From: Panagrolaimus kolymaensis | Lineage: Eukaryota > Nematoda > Chromadorea > Rhabditida > Panagrolaimidae | Reading direction: 5' to 3' | NCBI GenBank assembly: GCA_028622995.1 | Contig: JAJQJQ010000008.1 | Span: 6,820,001-6,884,000 of the forward strand | DNA length: 64,000 nucleotides | Part shown: positions 63,686 through 64,000 of the stretch, in pieces | Position numbering within the stretch: position 1 is the first letter of the stretch | Layout: every line of letters begins with the position of its first letter | Notes under the pieces: model-generated | Database searches by the model: none | Told to the model about the DNA's origin: nothing | What the model saw: the letters and a program-made list of their open reading frames with translations, nothing else | Translations under genes and position numbers: made by a program

Positions 63686-64000
63686 ATGAAGAAGAAATAT
63701 ATCAAAATGACAGTAAGTTTTAGTTTTCTATAAATGGAATTTGTTTACTTTTTTTGATGCTTTATTTTGGGCATGATTTTATTATGTCAAAATTTCTAAC
63801 CATTAAAAGAATTTTATTTTTTGGGTTTTAGTGCTACCATAATAAGTATAAAATAGTTTTAATTTTATTTGTATTTTTTGTTTGCCATCTTTATTATATA
63901 GTCATCTAATTATAGGATTATGAAATAAGCAGTGAAGAAAGGCCACGCCGCCAAAAATGGACTCTTGATAAACTCAAGGGTGGTGAAAACTTCTTATCCA
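63686..64000 (+). CDS. 5' part of a gene running off the window
   Basis: A first exon 63686-63712 (MKKKYIKMT) is followed by a GTAAGT donor. The acceptor TCTAATTATAG at 63905-63915 leads into an open exon from 63916 to the window end: DYEISSEERPRRQKWTLDKL and on. An earlier AG at 63900-63901 would put a stop in frame, so the second acceptor is chosen. A start at the second Met (MTDYEISSEE) is equally possible. Family not recognised. Confidence 0.5.

Overview
This is a very AT-rich eukaryotic window, almost certainly nematode. Introns are short (mostly 46-60 bp) and end in TTTTAG or TTTCAG. Replication-type histone genes end in a stem-loop of the Caenorhabditis type (CCAAC-GGCCCTCTTTAGGGCC-ACA). 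Several ATGs lie 0-30 nt behind a TTTCAG/TTTTAG acceptor, as expected for spliced-leader trans-splicing. A receptor tyrosine kinase with a very short ectodomain, an NR6A nuclear receptor and large gene-poor AT-rich spacers fit the same picture. All gene models were assembled by hand; where exon lengths are given they sum to a multiple of three.

Layout. 1-3.7 kb: the 3' part of a PCI-domain gene (CSN8-like), a histone-fold gene (-) and an SLC22-type transporter (-). 3.7-12.3 kb: a long gene-free stretch carrying a 217-bp hAT-type MITE with 8-bp target duplications. 12.3-19.3 kb: a fibronectin-III membrane protein (+), a receptor tyrosine kinase (+) and an unrecognised 551-aa protein (-). 19.8-28.1 kb: a histone locus with a divergent H2A/H2B pair, H4 and H3, all with introns and all with the 3' stem-loop, and, between H4 and H3, the gene for the stem-loop binding protein SLBP (CDL-1 type). 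30.7-34 kb: an unrecognised coiled-coil/low-complexity protein (+) and a BTB protein (-). 39.5-42.0 kb: an NR6A (HR4/GCNF-like) nuclear receptor in the middle of large spacers. 42.8-49.4 kb: divergent CMTR1 cap methyltransferase (-) and XAB2/SYF1 splicing factor (+). 49.9-56.2 kb: three minus-strand genes in close order, SET-domain methyltransferase, LAS1 and AIMP2, a candidate operon; a Ly6-like GPI protein gene lies on the plus strand wholly inside a LAS1 intron. 56.5-59.2 kb: FBXO30/40-like F-box protein whose intron holds a 383-bp foldback transposon with a 9-bp target duplication. 59.7-60.5 kb: a small secreted-peptide precursor (-). The window ends in the first exons of a further gene.

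The most striking system is the histone locus. The trans-acting processing factor (SLBP) sits among its own target genes. SLBP and the histone genes share the same E2F-like TTGGCGCCAA promoter element, and H2A, H2B and H4 share a longer, apparently undescribed conserved module downstream of the stem-loop. Other housekeeping genes concern RNA and ribosome metabolism (CMTR1, XAB2, LAS1, AIMP2). No CRISPR, rRNA or tRNA gene was recognised.
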